Position numbers and translations under genes: made by a program. A stretch of DNA of 54,784 bases from Candidatus Poribacteria bacterium (lineage in GTDB: Bacteria > Poribacteria > WGA-4E > WGA-3G): contig JAJECN010000015.1 in the NCBI GenBank assembly GCA_022821965.1, forward strand, positions 1-54,784, written 5' to 3'. The notes under the pieces were generated by a model. That model searched no databases, was not told the origin of the DNA, and saw only the letters and a program-made list of their open reading frames with translations. This document shows positions 24,988 through 35,000 of this stretch, piece after piece; positions within the stretch are counted from its first letter, which is position 1, and each line of letters starts with the position of its first letter.

Positions 24988-25455
24988 TTATCGTCTCAAT
25001 AAGGATCCAAAAAATCCGGGTTTAGGGGGTTCGGGCTCCGGCGTTGCTGGTGCATTCTGTTGACGGTTAGGAATAGCGAACCCTATAAAGTTCCGTTTGC
25101 CGAGTTGCTGCATGAACGTAAAGAGCGATGTTTCTGCCTCTTTACGAGTCAGTTGGTACTGTTTTTGGACCCCGTTTCTAATCTGCGAAATTGTATGCTT
25201 ACCATCGCACATCTGCCACACATAGGTCCCGATAGAATCCAACACAATCACCCTTTTATCAGGGAGCATAAAGAGTTTACCGGCGAGCCGAAGCCAGAGT
25301 TTGTCTTTCTGTGGAATGACGAGTGAGGCTTCGCCTTTATCGTCTACCTCCCAAGTTATGAGTTGGTTCCGCACAGGAAACGACTTCATCACCTGAGCCC
25401 GGTCCACATCGGGACGTTTCTTAAGTTTGAGTGCGTATAAGATTCTATTCAGCAT
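24988..25455 (-). CDS. PqqD-like protein (RiPP recognition element)
   Basis: 155 aa. Residues about 55-125 read as a PqqD domain: LPDKRVIVLDSIGTYVWQMCDGKHTISQI, then a helix GVQKQYQLTRKEAETSLFTFMQQL. PqqD folds bind leader peptides in RiPP pathways, but stand-alone PqqD proteins also occur outside them. The first 50 residues add a basic segment, and the tail is proline/glutamate rich with a final FFGSLLRR. No radical-SAM enzyme or obvious precursor peptide lies nearby. The ATPase starts 44 bases downstream. The N-terminal MLNRILYAL has no membrane helix. Confidence 0.75.
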   Translation of the reverse strand: MLNRILYALKLKKRPDVDRAQVMKSFPVRNQLITWEVDDKGEASLVIPQKDKLWLRLAGKLFMLPDKRVIVLDSIGTYVWQMCDGKHTISQIRNGVQKQYQLTRKEAETSLFTFMQQLGKRNFIGFAIPNRQQNAPATPEPEPPKPGFFGSLLRR

Positions 25456-25458
25456 CTG

Positions 25459-25580
25459 ATTGGTAGTCGGTAGTCAGTTGTCAGTTTTCGATATGTAGCG
25501 GTTGCATATTGCTTTCTGCCACAAGTTACTCTTTACTGACAACCGATGACTGAAAGCCTGCGCAGCAGGCGACTGATAAC
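25459..25580. repeat. Heptamer inverted-repeat element 4
   Basis: Left arm GGTAGTCGGTAGTCAGTTGTC (25462-25482), right arms about 25533-25580, with an extra CCTGCGCAGCAGG palindrome at 25558-25570. Lies between the 344-aa gene and the PqqD gene. Confidence 0.7.
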
Positions 25581-25582
25581 TT

Positions 25583-26617
25583 TTAATGACATTCAATGCT
25601 TTCAGCAACCTTCTTGACCGTCGGGGACGCATTGGTGCTGCCGATGGACTGAATGACATAGATACGGTTGGAATGATTACATCGCCAGAGATGAAACACG
25701 AGTGCTGTCCGCTTCGATAGTTTGTCGAGCATCAGCACGGGACTGAACGGTATACCGTCGTAAAGTCGGGTCTGTTCTCCAATAAGCGTTAGCCGTTCAT
25801 CCTCCGAATCTGTCTCAGGCTTTACTTCAAATCCGTAGCCACGGATTGCTTTTGCGTATTTGGCACGAAACCATGCTTCCAATGGATTCGGTGTATCTTT
25901 ATAGTCATTCAGCATGACTTCTGCCGGTCCGTACCGTTCAACGCTAAGACGCCCTCTGTCAGGCGGTGAAAAATCTAAATCTTCTACTGAACCATTATTC
26001 CGTAGACGACTGCTCGCCAGTTTAGCAAGTTTTACCACACTTTGAAAACGAACAGGCTTTGCAGCGAATGCAAACAACAAGTAGCCACTGAGCAGTTTCT
26101 GACGTTCCAATTTGTATGCTTTCGGAACACCGAGTTTGAGTCCGTAGGCACTCCACAGCGTCAGTGGTGCGTCGCCACGGTCTACAATTGATTGGAAAAT
26201 CCGCAACACTGTGGGTCGCCAGTTCTCTTTCAGCCGCCCCATCACCTGCACAATCGTGATCCGTTTTCCGGTGTGGAAAATCAACCCGTTGGCACGGATA
26301 CTCCCTTTCCAACTAAAGCCGAGAACGGTGCGCCCCTTAAAGAATTCATCTTCTTTAATGAAGTTAACGTTCCGACGGAAAGAGAGTTCGCCCCCTTTCT
26401 TATAAGTCTTGCGAATCAACTTGAAATATTCATCGAGTGTTGCGTGGAGGTCTGGCTTTTTGCGTCGAGTATGCGCCCATTTGAGTTCAAGACGAGGCAT
26501 CTCTCCGTCATCAAGACGAAGGTACCCCGTCTTTTGATCTCCACTGAGTCCGCTGAGTTCCCATGTTGTGGGTATTTCCAGCTCTATGCCTGCCCAACCA
26601 AAAGTAGTCCAGTTCAT
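25583..26617 (-). CDS. Hypothetical protein, 344 aa, with two related halves
   Basis: Not a family I recognise. It opens MNWTTFGWAGIELEIPTTWE, and near residue 155 a similar motif recurs (LWSAYGLKLGVPKAYKLE). Both are followed by a strand carrying a Leu-rich stretch, suggesting a duplicated beta domain of the kind seen in PsbP/DUF-type lipid or ligand-binding folds; that comparison is only a guess. No signal peptide or membrane helix. Very basic in the middle (RRKKPD, KTYKKGG). It lies between the OPT-like transporter and PqqD genes on the same strand, so it is probably part of the same system. Confidence 0.7.
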   Translation of the reverse strand: MNWTTFGWAGIELEIPTTWELSGLSGDQKTGYLRLDDGEMPRLELKWAHTRRKKPDLHATLDEYFKLIRKTYKKGGELSFRRNVNFIKEDEFFKGRTVLGFSWKGSIRANGLIFHTGKRITIVQVMGRLKENWRPTVLRIFQSIVDRGDAPLTLWSAYGLKLGVPKAYKLERQKLLSGYLLFAFAAKPVRFQSVVKLAKLASSRLRNNGSVEDLDFSPPDRGRLSVERYGPAEVMLNDYKDTPNPLEAWFRAKYAKAIRGYGFEVKPETDSEDERLTLIGEQTRLYDGIPFSPVLMLDKLSKRTALVFHLWRCNHSNRIYVIQSIGSTNASPTVKKVAESIECH

Positions 26618-26619
26618 TT

Positions 26620-26728
26620 TAATAGTTGTCAGATTATTGGCTGTCAGCCATCAGCCGTCGGCAATCAGTAGGACGTGTGGCAGGCGAGAACGTTTGCAAC
26701 CGCCACACCTACCGATGGCCGATAGCCA
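26620..26728. repeat. Heptamer inverted-repeat element 5
   Basis: Diverged member. Left arm TTGGCTGTCAGCCATCAGCC (26637-26656) and right arm CCGATGGCCGATAGCCA (about 26711-26727), with GTGTGG/CCACAC inside. It abuts the stop codon of the transporter gene. Confidence 0.65.
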
Positions 26729-28717
26729 TTAAAACGGTTTGACGATAACGGCTTTAGAGACAAGGGCGATCGCCACAGTCCCCATGCCGATGAGACCGAC
26801 ACCACACGCAAACCCTGCTGCAAGTACCGGGTTGAACATGTACCAGCGTTTCATACCGAATCGCTTAATCATGTAAAACCGTCCAATAATCGCACCAAGG
26901 AGTCGGGCAACCATACTTCCTGGGTCTGCCCCAATACCGCCTATAATACCGTAGAACCACATTGAAGGCATTTTGAAGACCCACAGCATCCCGTAGATTG
27001 CGATACTGCCGGTAAATCCAGCAGCGACGTAATCCCCGCGAAGTGCCTGAAGCATTTCGCTATTTCCATCCCGCAACGACGTTTTCATGAGACATTCGTT
27101 TGTGGCGTTAATGGGCCACATCATCTGTGCGTATGGATACTGTGCACTGGGGATAGGTGCAATCTTCCAAATAAAGTGGAGTACCACAATTCCACTGACG
27201 ATCAGGATTGGCATAATCAGGAGCGTGCCAGCAAGGTTTGAAGTGAAAGTTGTACCTGTCAATTCAAGGACTCGCCAACTCTGTGTACCACGTCCATAAT
27301 CTTCGTCCGGGAATGGTGCGAACCAGATATCTATCTCTTCATAGCGACTCAAAATAAAGGTAATTTCGTGTAGGTACGGTATTTCAAAGAGGTCGCGTCC
27401 CAACACCCCGAAGGTCCGTGCGGTGATATACGAGTTGAGCGGTGTATATAGGAATGCGAAGCCTAACAGGAAACTCAATGGGAAATTCGGCACCATCCAG
27501 TGAATGAGCCAGACAAATCCACCCATACCGATGAACCACATTAATCCCATCAACCATATTGGAAAATCGCCACGGTTCGGAGGCGGAGCGAAGGTGCCGC
27601 GTTCGCCAGCAGTTTTCTTGGTTCTCCGCATTTTAAAGATCATGGGAACCGAAGCCGCCATCCCGACGACTGCGAAACTGAATGATTTCCCCATGTTGCC
27701 GCTCATCCAGAAATCCAGCCCATTGTACAAACCAACACCCCGAACGTCTAATCCAGGTTTCCACTGGTGAAGTATCTCAAATCGGTACAGGATATGTGGG
27801 TTCAAGATAAATTGTGTTGCCATTGACGCAATAAATTCTGTCATCACCACCGGGAACGGCAGCACGAACCCAAAGAGCATCTGTCCGAAGTCAGTGTGGA
27901 GGGCGAAAACACCTGTTGGTGCGAAACCTTCGATACTCTGCGTGAAGTCTATCCACGGAATCTTCAGGATCTGAATCGGCTGGCTCATCATGACACCGGT
28001 GAGCGAAGGCACGCCGATATAGAGGAACCCCCAGATGAGTCCTGCCATTGAGCCGATAGAAAAAATTCGCCACCGCCAGGTCTCCTCTTTGCCAGTTGTT
28101 TCGGCGAGTGCTGTTGCTCCCTGAGCACTAATGGGTGCCATCGGATATGGCAGTCGTTCAAGGTCCGCCGTGAGCCGGAACAAGATATACTGCCCGCTGA
28201 CAAATCGCAACGTGCCGAGCAATTTTCCTGCGAGGTAGACACCGATGGGTAGGAGCCAGTCTGGATGCAGCAGACTTCGAGTGAGCACGCCGACGGAATC
28301 ACCTGCTGGCACAATCCAGTCAGGTATTTTGTCAGCGATTTCGTATGATGCCGCCTGCGGGGTATTGATGAAGTAGGCGTACCAGATAAAGTTCCGGTAT
28401 TGCAATCCACTTCCGACTGCTGCGCCTGTTAACCCGAGGAGCATATAAAGCTCCTGTCGCCGGGCAGTCGTGAAGGACCGCCGTGCGAGCTCGGTGAATA
28501 GAATAACGGCAACCCAAGGTGCTGCGCCAGCACCGGATTGGCCGGATACATAACTGAGATAGATGGAACCCGGCATCATCAGCAAGCCAACAAAAAGTGC
28601 TCCGATAAACACCTTAACCGTTAATCCCGACTCAAAGGTACGGATACCACCTTCCATGTCGTATCGCTGCGCCCAAGCTTGCCATTCATCTGCTTGTGTT
28701 ACTCGTTCTCTTGCCAA
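26729..28717 (-). CDS. OPT-like multi-pass membrane protein (DUF6785/DUF6784 type)
   Basis: 662 aa with roughly fourteen to sixteen hydrophobic helices. The N-terminal segment RTFESGLTVKVFIGALFVGL and the helix pair at PYPMAPISAQGATALAET recall oligopeptide-transporter (OPT) superfamily members, and large poribacterial/planctomycete proteins of this build are annotated DUF6785 plus DUF6784. Conserved-looking loops include DFGQMLFGFVLPFPVVMTEF and FGMKRWYMFNPVLAAGFACG. Substrate unknown. It lies in the middle of the cluster 36399 to 24137. The start ATG at 28717 follows a modest GGAGAA on the minus strand. Confidence 0.78.
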   Translation of the reverse strand: MARERVTQADEWQAWAQRYDMEGGIRTFESGLTVKVFIGALFVGLLMMPGSIYLSYVSGQSGAGAAPWVAVILFTELARRSFTTARRQELYMLLGLTGAAVGSGLQYRNFIWYAYFINTPQAASYEIADKIPDWIVPAGDSVGVLTRSLLHPDWLLPIGVYLAGKLLGTLRFVSGQYILFRLTADLERLPYPMAPISAQGATALAETTGKEETWRWRIFSIGSMAGLIWGFLYIGVPSLTGVMMSQPIQILKIPWIDFTQSIEGFAPTGVFALHTDFGQMLFGFVLPFPVVMTEFIASMATQFILNPHILYRFEILHQWKPGLDVRGVGLYNGLDFWMSGNMGKSFSFAVVGMAASVPMIFKMRRTKKTAGERGTFAPPPNRGDFPIWLMGLMWFIGMGGFVWLIHWMVPNFPLSFLLGFAFLYTPLNSYITARTFGVLGRDLFEIPYLHEITFILSRYEEIDIWFAPFPDEDYGRGTQSWRVLELTGTTFTSNLAGTLLIMPILIVSGIVVLHFIWKIAPIPSAQYPYAQMMWPINATNECLMKTSLRDGNSEMLQALRGDYVAAGFTGSIAIYGMLWVFKMPSMWFYGIIGGIGADPGSMVARLLGAIIGRFYMIKRFGMKRWYMFNPVLAAGFACGVGLIGMGTVAIALVSKAVIVKPF

Positions 28718-28735
28718 ATTGAGTGTTCTCCTTCT

Positions 28736-28817
28736 ATTAGTTATCGGTTATCGGTTATCAGTTATCGGTAAGAAGATTTTCTTTCTGACAACCGATAGCT
28801 GACGACTGACAACTAAT
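28736..28817. repeat. Heptamer inverted-repeat element 6
   Basis: The clearest member: ATTAGTTATCGGTTATCGG opens a left arm of four successive RGTTATC units (28739-28766), and the right arm ends in AACTAAT at 28817. Its right end supplies the TAG stop codon (28813-28815) of the small membrane protein. Confidence 0.85.
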
Positions 28818-28995
28818 CCTTTTCTTCGTCGCTGTCTGTGTCTCGCAATTCTTCCCAGAAATGTGCCGTGAAAATGCCAACGATCAACACAAGAGCTGAT
28901 AACATTTGCCATTGCCAACGCCCTCCAAGGGCGAGAATACTAAACAGCCATAAGAAGGTGCCAATAATGATAATAAGGCTTGCTATTTTCTCCAC
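28813..28995 (-). CDS. Small two-helix membrane protein, 60 aa
   Basis: Starts at GTG 28993-28995, preceded on the minus strand by ACAGGAAAC. Two hydrophobic helices (about 4-22 and 31-47) separated by GGRWQW, then a strongly acidic tail (EELRDTDSDEEKD). The pattern suggests a small accessory membrane subunit. It sits between the giant FtsX protein and the OPT-like transporter on the same strand, in an otherwise repeat-filled gap, and its stop codon lies within a heptamer repeat. Function unknown. Confidence 0.65.
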   Translation of the reverse strand: MEKIASLIIIIGTFLWLFSILALGGRWQWQMLSALVLIVGIFTAHFWEELRDTDSDEEKD

Positions 28996-29017
28996 GTTTC
29001 CTGTCCTTTTTTTGATT

Positions 29018-29066
29018 CGTGATCAGTGATCAGAAAGAGAATCTCTTTTCTGACCGCTGACTGCTT
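29018..29066. repeat. Heptamer inverted-repeat element 7 (diverged)
   Basis: CGTGATCAGTGATCAGAAAG and CTTTTCTGACCGCTGACTG form an imperfect inverted repeat with a GAGAATCTC core. It resembles the others in position and gross shape, but the heptamers are degraded. Confidence 0.45.
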
Positions 29067-29070
29067 CTGT

Positions 29071-32000
29071 TTAATCTGCTGGAGTTGGTGCTGGTTCCAT
29101 CTGTGCTGTTTCTTCCGCCGAACCATCTGTGCCTTCGGTTCTGCCGCGTTCGTGGAACTCTGATCGAACATCGACACTGAACGTCCGCCAAATCAGGAGT
29201 TGTTTCCGCAGTAGGTTGAGGAACCGTCGGTTCACTCGCTTCCAAGAGGCGATCTCACCACTCTCGCGATGTACATCCAATGTAATCTTGTAGAGGTCCT
29301 CCTCTTCACCACCGGCTGGGGATGTGACGAATTGAATAGACTGACTCACACCCAAATCATAAGGTGCTAACCATACCATCATCCCGATTTGATAGGAATC
29401 CTCTGCTTCCACTTGACTGAAAGCAACCTGATCCGTATAGAAGTCGCTGGCGGATTCGTCTGCGTGCGCCTCAAAGTAATCCCGCATAAAGACGTTCAAC
29501 CCAAGTGCTTCTTCTTCAAGAACAGTGAAAGGCAGATTGAAATGCCATACGTCGCCCTCAGGTTCCGGGAGTTTCCATTTACGTTCAATATCAGGAACAG
29601 CCATCCGTGAGGCTTTAATCGCTGGGTACATGGTACTCAGCAGCACCACAGCCATGACGATAATCGTTGCGACAACGGTTGACATTGATGAGTAATTGAG
29701 CGTCAATCCGGCAAGCCAACCGAAATGCACGAGAGTTGTCGCTATCGCTTGTCCCATGAGGTAGCCTAACACCGCGCCGACAATCGCATAGACGCATGCC
29801 TCAGCAAGGAAGAGGAAGGCGATATGCACAGGCGCGAGTCCGACAGAACTGTAAATACCAATTTCACGAACCCGTTCATAGACTGCACCAAGCATGGTGT
29901 TGAGCACGATAAGTGCTGCGATCAAGATTGGAACAAACAGGTTGCCCATCCCACTGAAACTCGTCATCCCGATACTGCTGTAGAGGTATGTGTCTTTATC
30001 ACGCCCGACAAAGAAATCAAGTGCGATGCGGTTCATAAGTGGTGCCATGATAAGGTCCAACTTATCTATTGCGCCAAGCAATTTCGGGTCGTCATCTCTC
30101 GGTTCCATATTAACAGCGACGCTTCGGAGTGTCCCGCCTTGGTTCATAACGACCTCATAAGGAAGAATGGCAATACTGTCTGGTGTGAGATGGAGATATT
30201 TCTGTAATTCACCTTCAAGGGTCTCATCACCAGTAGCACCGCGGCTCCGCTGCTGTTGCATCAATTGATAGTCAACAGGTGTGAGTTCTTCACCATCGTT
30301 ATCGGTTAGGTCTTTAAAACCGATACCGAGCACACCAACAACGGTGAAGTCAGCACCGTAAACAGAGACGGTCGCTTTCCCCATATCGCTTTCGGTGATT
30401 TTCAGCAATTCTGCCATTCCTTTGGGCAGCACAATGCAGTATGGCCACTCTGTGGGCCATTCATGGGCATCTGCCGGGTTGAACCATTTTCCGTATTGGA
30501 GGTACCTGTCAATACCGCTGACACCTGGTTCTGCTTCGTTCATACCCACGAGCATGTTTGCTGCGAACGTCAACGCTTCACCCGTGAGTTGATGTGTCGG
30601 TGGTGATGAATCTGCCGGATTTGGCGTACGTGTAAGTTGAACGAATGATTGATCTCCTGTGCCTGAAGACTGATACCACGCACGCGGGGCGACGACGTTC
30701 CGAACAGTCACAATGGATTCTTCGTCTCCCTGTTCAATGAAACCCCCTTGTTCTAAAGCGGCAACTGCTGCTGGAATGTCAATCGGTTGTTGTCCCTGCT
30801 TAATGAGCAGTTCGTTCTTACGCGCCAGAAGTCTTTCTAAAGCTGTGAGTGTGATCTGCGTTTTCTGCATGTCGTTTAGCACAGAGGTAAGCACTGGTTC
30901 TTCAAGTGGACGCCAGTATTGGTCACGGATAAGAAGTCCCGTATAGCGCGGTGTCACCTGCGGCAAACTCGTTCTATTCGGATGCATAAACGTCCGCACA
31001 GACGTAAACGAGATGACCGTAAAGGTAAGGATGACCAACGTGCAACAGGTCAGGATCGTACGTCCTTTCCGTTTCCGCATGTTGGAAATACCCAAACTAA
31101 ACGCTGCTGCACTCGCACTCAACCTGCCGACATCAGCTTTATAAACCTTGTTCCCTTCTTGGCGGATTTTTTCGAGTTGCTCCTCAAATTTCCGGACAAT
31201 AATACTGATAACAATAACGGTTAAGGCAAGTACAACGAACGCAATCAAGATAATCACAGGGGTTGTCGTAATCTGGAATGCGGGGTGAACTTGGCTCAAG
31301 AAGAAAAACACAAGTAGAAAGATGGCAAATGATCCGACAATCTGCTTGTGGATATTCGGGAAACCGAAGATGAGCCGTTCCATAAAGTAGGCAAACGGCA
31401 TCAGCAAGGCCAGGTAGAACATTACGCCGTTAACGACATCGTTCCCCGTCTGTTTGACATCTGGGTATGCGCGTGATTCGTAACCCCACGCGGCACGTGC
31501 GAGTTTAAGTGCTTGTTGGTAATCGCTTTGAAGCAGCTCGGTCTCCGCGCGTGCGAGGTATTCATTCGCGAATTGATGGAGTTTATCGAGGCGGTCGCTG
31601 GAGATACCGAACCGTTTATAGAGTCGCGATCGGTTCTCATCAAGCCACCACATATCACGAACAACGACGTAGGGTGTAAGACGGATCTGCCCATTTTCAC
31701 GGACGACAAACCCTTCGCCGGTGTAAAGCGTCGGGTTTTTCATACCGCTCTTTGTCGCCTTAATGAGTAAGAGACGTTTGCCGATCTGTCCGTAAGCCAT
31801 TCCGACTTTAATGCGAGTGTTCGGTTCGCTATAGACGAGGGCAATAGGTTCGGCTGCGGAGACCCCTTCTTGCTGCCACGGTTTGGACATTCCGAACTTC
31901 TCCGGCGCGCTATCGGTGAGTGCGTCGTAGACTTCAAGTTCTCGCAATGTCCGTAGATACCGTTGGTCCACCAAGTCGTAGATAGTTGTAGACACGCAGG

Positions 32001-35000
32001 GGAACGCAACGACACGACACCCACGTCTGCGGGTATTGATTGGGACTTTATTCGGGAGCAGTTTCGCACCGTAATTCCCCAAGTCTGGGGCATAGACGAT
32101 GTCGCCGGAATCCGGATCAAGAATGTATGCTTCGACCTCTTGGGCACCACCGAGACGACGTGTCGCTCTGCCTTCCATGGCTAATCCGGCAACCTCAAAG
32201 TTCCCCTTGTTATCGCCCATCACAAACAGATCACCACGCACACCCATCATGGATTTGTGCTTTCTACGGAGTGTCAGAATAGGATAAGGCACGGGTTTGT
32301 TCGGTAGTGCGGACTCGCGCGCATCGAATTCAACGACATCGCCGAAGAGGTTACAGTAGAAATTCCCGACGCGTGCTGCAGTGGGCATCTCTTCATCACG
32401 GAGGGCTTGGATAAGTAGTGATGCCAAGGTCTGCGCTTGTTGATGGAGGTTGCCACCTTCCTGTAAATCGACGCGTTCAATTGTATCGAGTGGGGTATCC
32501 GTTAAAACACGGGCATCTTCAATAGTTGCAAAAGCGATGCCAGTTTTTCCAACAAGTGTCGCTACCTCGCTGTCAAAGGCGATCTTACCGGGGATATAGG
32601 TTTTCCAAGTCTTTCCACCACTTGCGGAGATGGCGTTAACAAAGTTCGACTCGCCACCGAGACCCGCAATTGAGATGAGGGTTCTAATGTCCTCAATTTC
32701 GTCGTCGGAGAAGGTATCTGGGTCTTCATACCGAAGTCGGAGCATGGCATCTAACTGCTCACGCGTACGGATGTTGTTTTTCCGATTTTTCTTTGCTGTA
32801 CGGACATCGTTTCGGATGAAACGCTCTACCTCTTTACGGATATAATCCATGTCTTTGAGCATATCCTCAGAGGGTTCGCCTTGGTTGCGCCACTGCTCAA
32901 ACTGCATCTTCATGAGTCGACTCACACCGCTGAGTCCTGTGAGTTTGCTGAAGTGCGAACTCAGTAGTGTTTCAAGCGTTTTTCCTTCAAGGGCAGCTTT
33001 GTCAGAGATTCCGTTTGCGACCGTCCATTGACGGGTCATCACGGCTTGTCGGATTTGGTCGTCTGTCCACTGCCAAAGTTTACGAACACGGACACCAAAA
33101 TCGGCATCTTCAGCGTAAGAGGCAAGCTTATTGCCGATACTTGCAAACTCACGCCGCAGAACAAATTCGGGCTGTTGATCGTAGAACCATCCCTTGTTAA
33201 ACACGCCGAACTGATTCGACTGTGAAGAGAGATCAATGCTGATATAGAGGGAAGTGTAGTAGCGGTTAAACAGATCTTGGAGGGCAATAGCCGCCTCAAT
33301 CTGTCCGAGTTTCCGATTGTATTCACTGGTGTCAATGCGCAACATTTTTTCAACGCGGCTCTGAATGTTTCGGAAACGTGCGTTTCGTAAGGTTAACAGA
33401 TTATCGCGTAGGAGCACCTTGGTCTCATCATCCAAATCGGTATCTAATGTGGGTAACCGTTCAAAGAGATTTTCGAGTGCGATAATATCTGCGTCCGCTC
33501 GCTTTTTGATGATTGCTAATAGTGTTGTTTCGCTAATATGTGATGCGATGCGAGAGCGTAGCGAAAGTGCTTGTTCGACTTCTTCCTCTGAGAGGTAATT
33601 TTCCAAGATGAGGCGTTCTTCATCCAAATATTCCCGCCCTAATGTTCCCGCTGTTGCGATCAAGTACTGGATGCGTGTTTGTTCCAATCGGGCGTTCCGA
33701 AGTGCAATTTCAAAGATACCTTGTTTATCCTTGAGAATGTCTGCTATTAATATAGTGGTATCAGTGGCATCTTCAGATTCGTTTAACCGCTGGCGAAGTT
33801 GGGTATCAATAGTATTGAGTCGTTCGATTCCGGCTTTCGACAAAAACTTACCGCTATAAATCGGAGAATCACCGCTCAGTTTGTCCATCGGTGTGTCCTT
33901 GAGTTTCCGGATGCTTGTTTTGATCTCATCTTCAACCTGTTGGCTATCAGGTATTTGTGCGAGAACCTTTTCGAGTAATTGGACCTCTCGCTGGATTGCG
34001 ACTTCTTGGGAGTCGGTAGCATCGCGCAAAACACTGCGTGCGTCTTTCACTTTATTGAGTGAGTGTAGGTCAAGATGCCGGTCGAGTATTTTCTCGGGGG
34101 TCCACATTAAGGTAAATTTGCTCTTGTCGCTCAGCTCCCAGTTTGCAAGGGTTTTGTTAAGCATCTCAAGGTCAGGCATGAGTTCTTGCGGGAGGTCTTC
34201 CGGTACGGGAATTTGCCAATCTGAGCCTTGTTGTACGGGGAGAAGGTATGCATGATTTGGGTGTGTAGCATATTCATTGATGGTGCCGGTTTCTATGGCG
34301 CGAGTGAGTTTCTCTACCGCCCATATATCGAGGCGGGCTATCGGTAGTGCGAGCGTTTCAATCAATTCGCGCTGCGCGGATCGGCTTGTGTCAAGTGCAA
34401 CAGTGCGAACCTCAGTTAATCTTTCAACGATGTCTCGGAGGAAGTGGGTCGTTTGCAGTGCCTCTTTCTTTGAGCGTGCAAGATTTACCAACAAGCGACT
34501 CTTTTCTTCACCCGTGAAGCCTTGCTTCTCACGTTTTCGGTTTCTATCTGTTTGTTTCTTCTGGCGTTCTGAGAAGTCCCGCTGTTGCTCCGTGAGGTTT
34601 TCGATTTCGGAGCGAGTCTCTGCTAAACCGTCAAGCGTTGTTCCGAGCGATTCCAAATCAGCCTTTACCCTATGTATACCGTGGAAGAAATAGGCAGGGA
34701 GATCAACAAGGACGCTCCGGTCAATGGAGAGTAGGAGTCTTCTGCCTAATTCTTCAAATTCGATGATATCAGTAGAAAGCCCACGGCGGAGTCCATGCAT
34801 TGTTGGCGTACCGGGTGAGTCTGTGGCAGAACCCACAATATCTTGTCCGATACCTTCCATAAAAGCACGCATTCCAGCAAGCCCTTGAAAATGTCCGTCG
34901 ATTGCGACAAAGAGGACGGAGTAGCCCGGACGATACTGGGGTTGACTGAAGAGGCGAGCGAGTTCCATCAAGGTTGCGATACCACAGGTCGGATCTGCAC

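Noticed and set aside
24988-25455. A RiPP biosynthetic cluster around the PqqD-like gene
   Set aside because: No radical-SAM enzyme, cyclodehydratase, lanthipeptide synthetase or small precursor-peptide gene is visible within the cluster. The PqqD call itself is retained.
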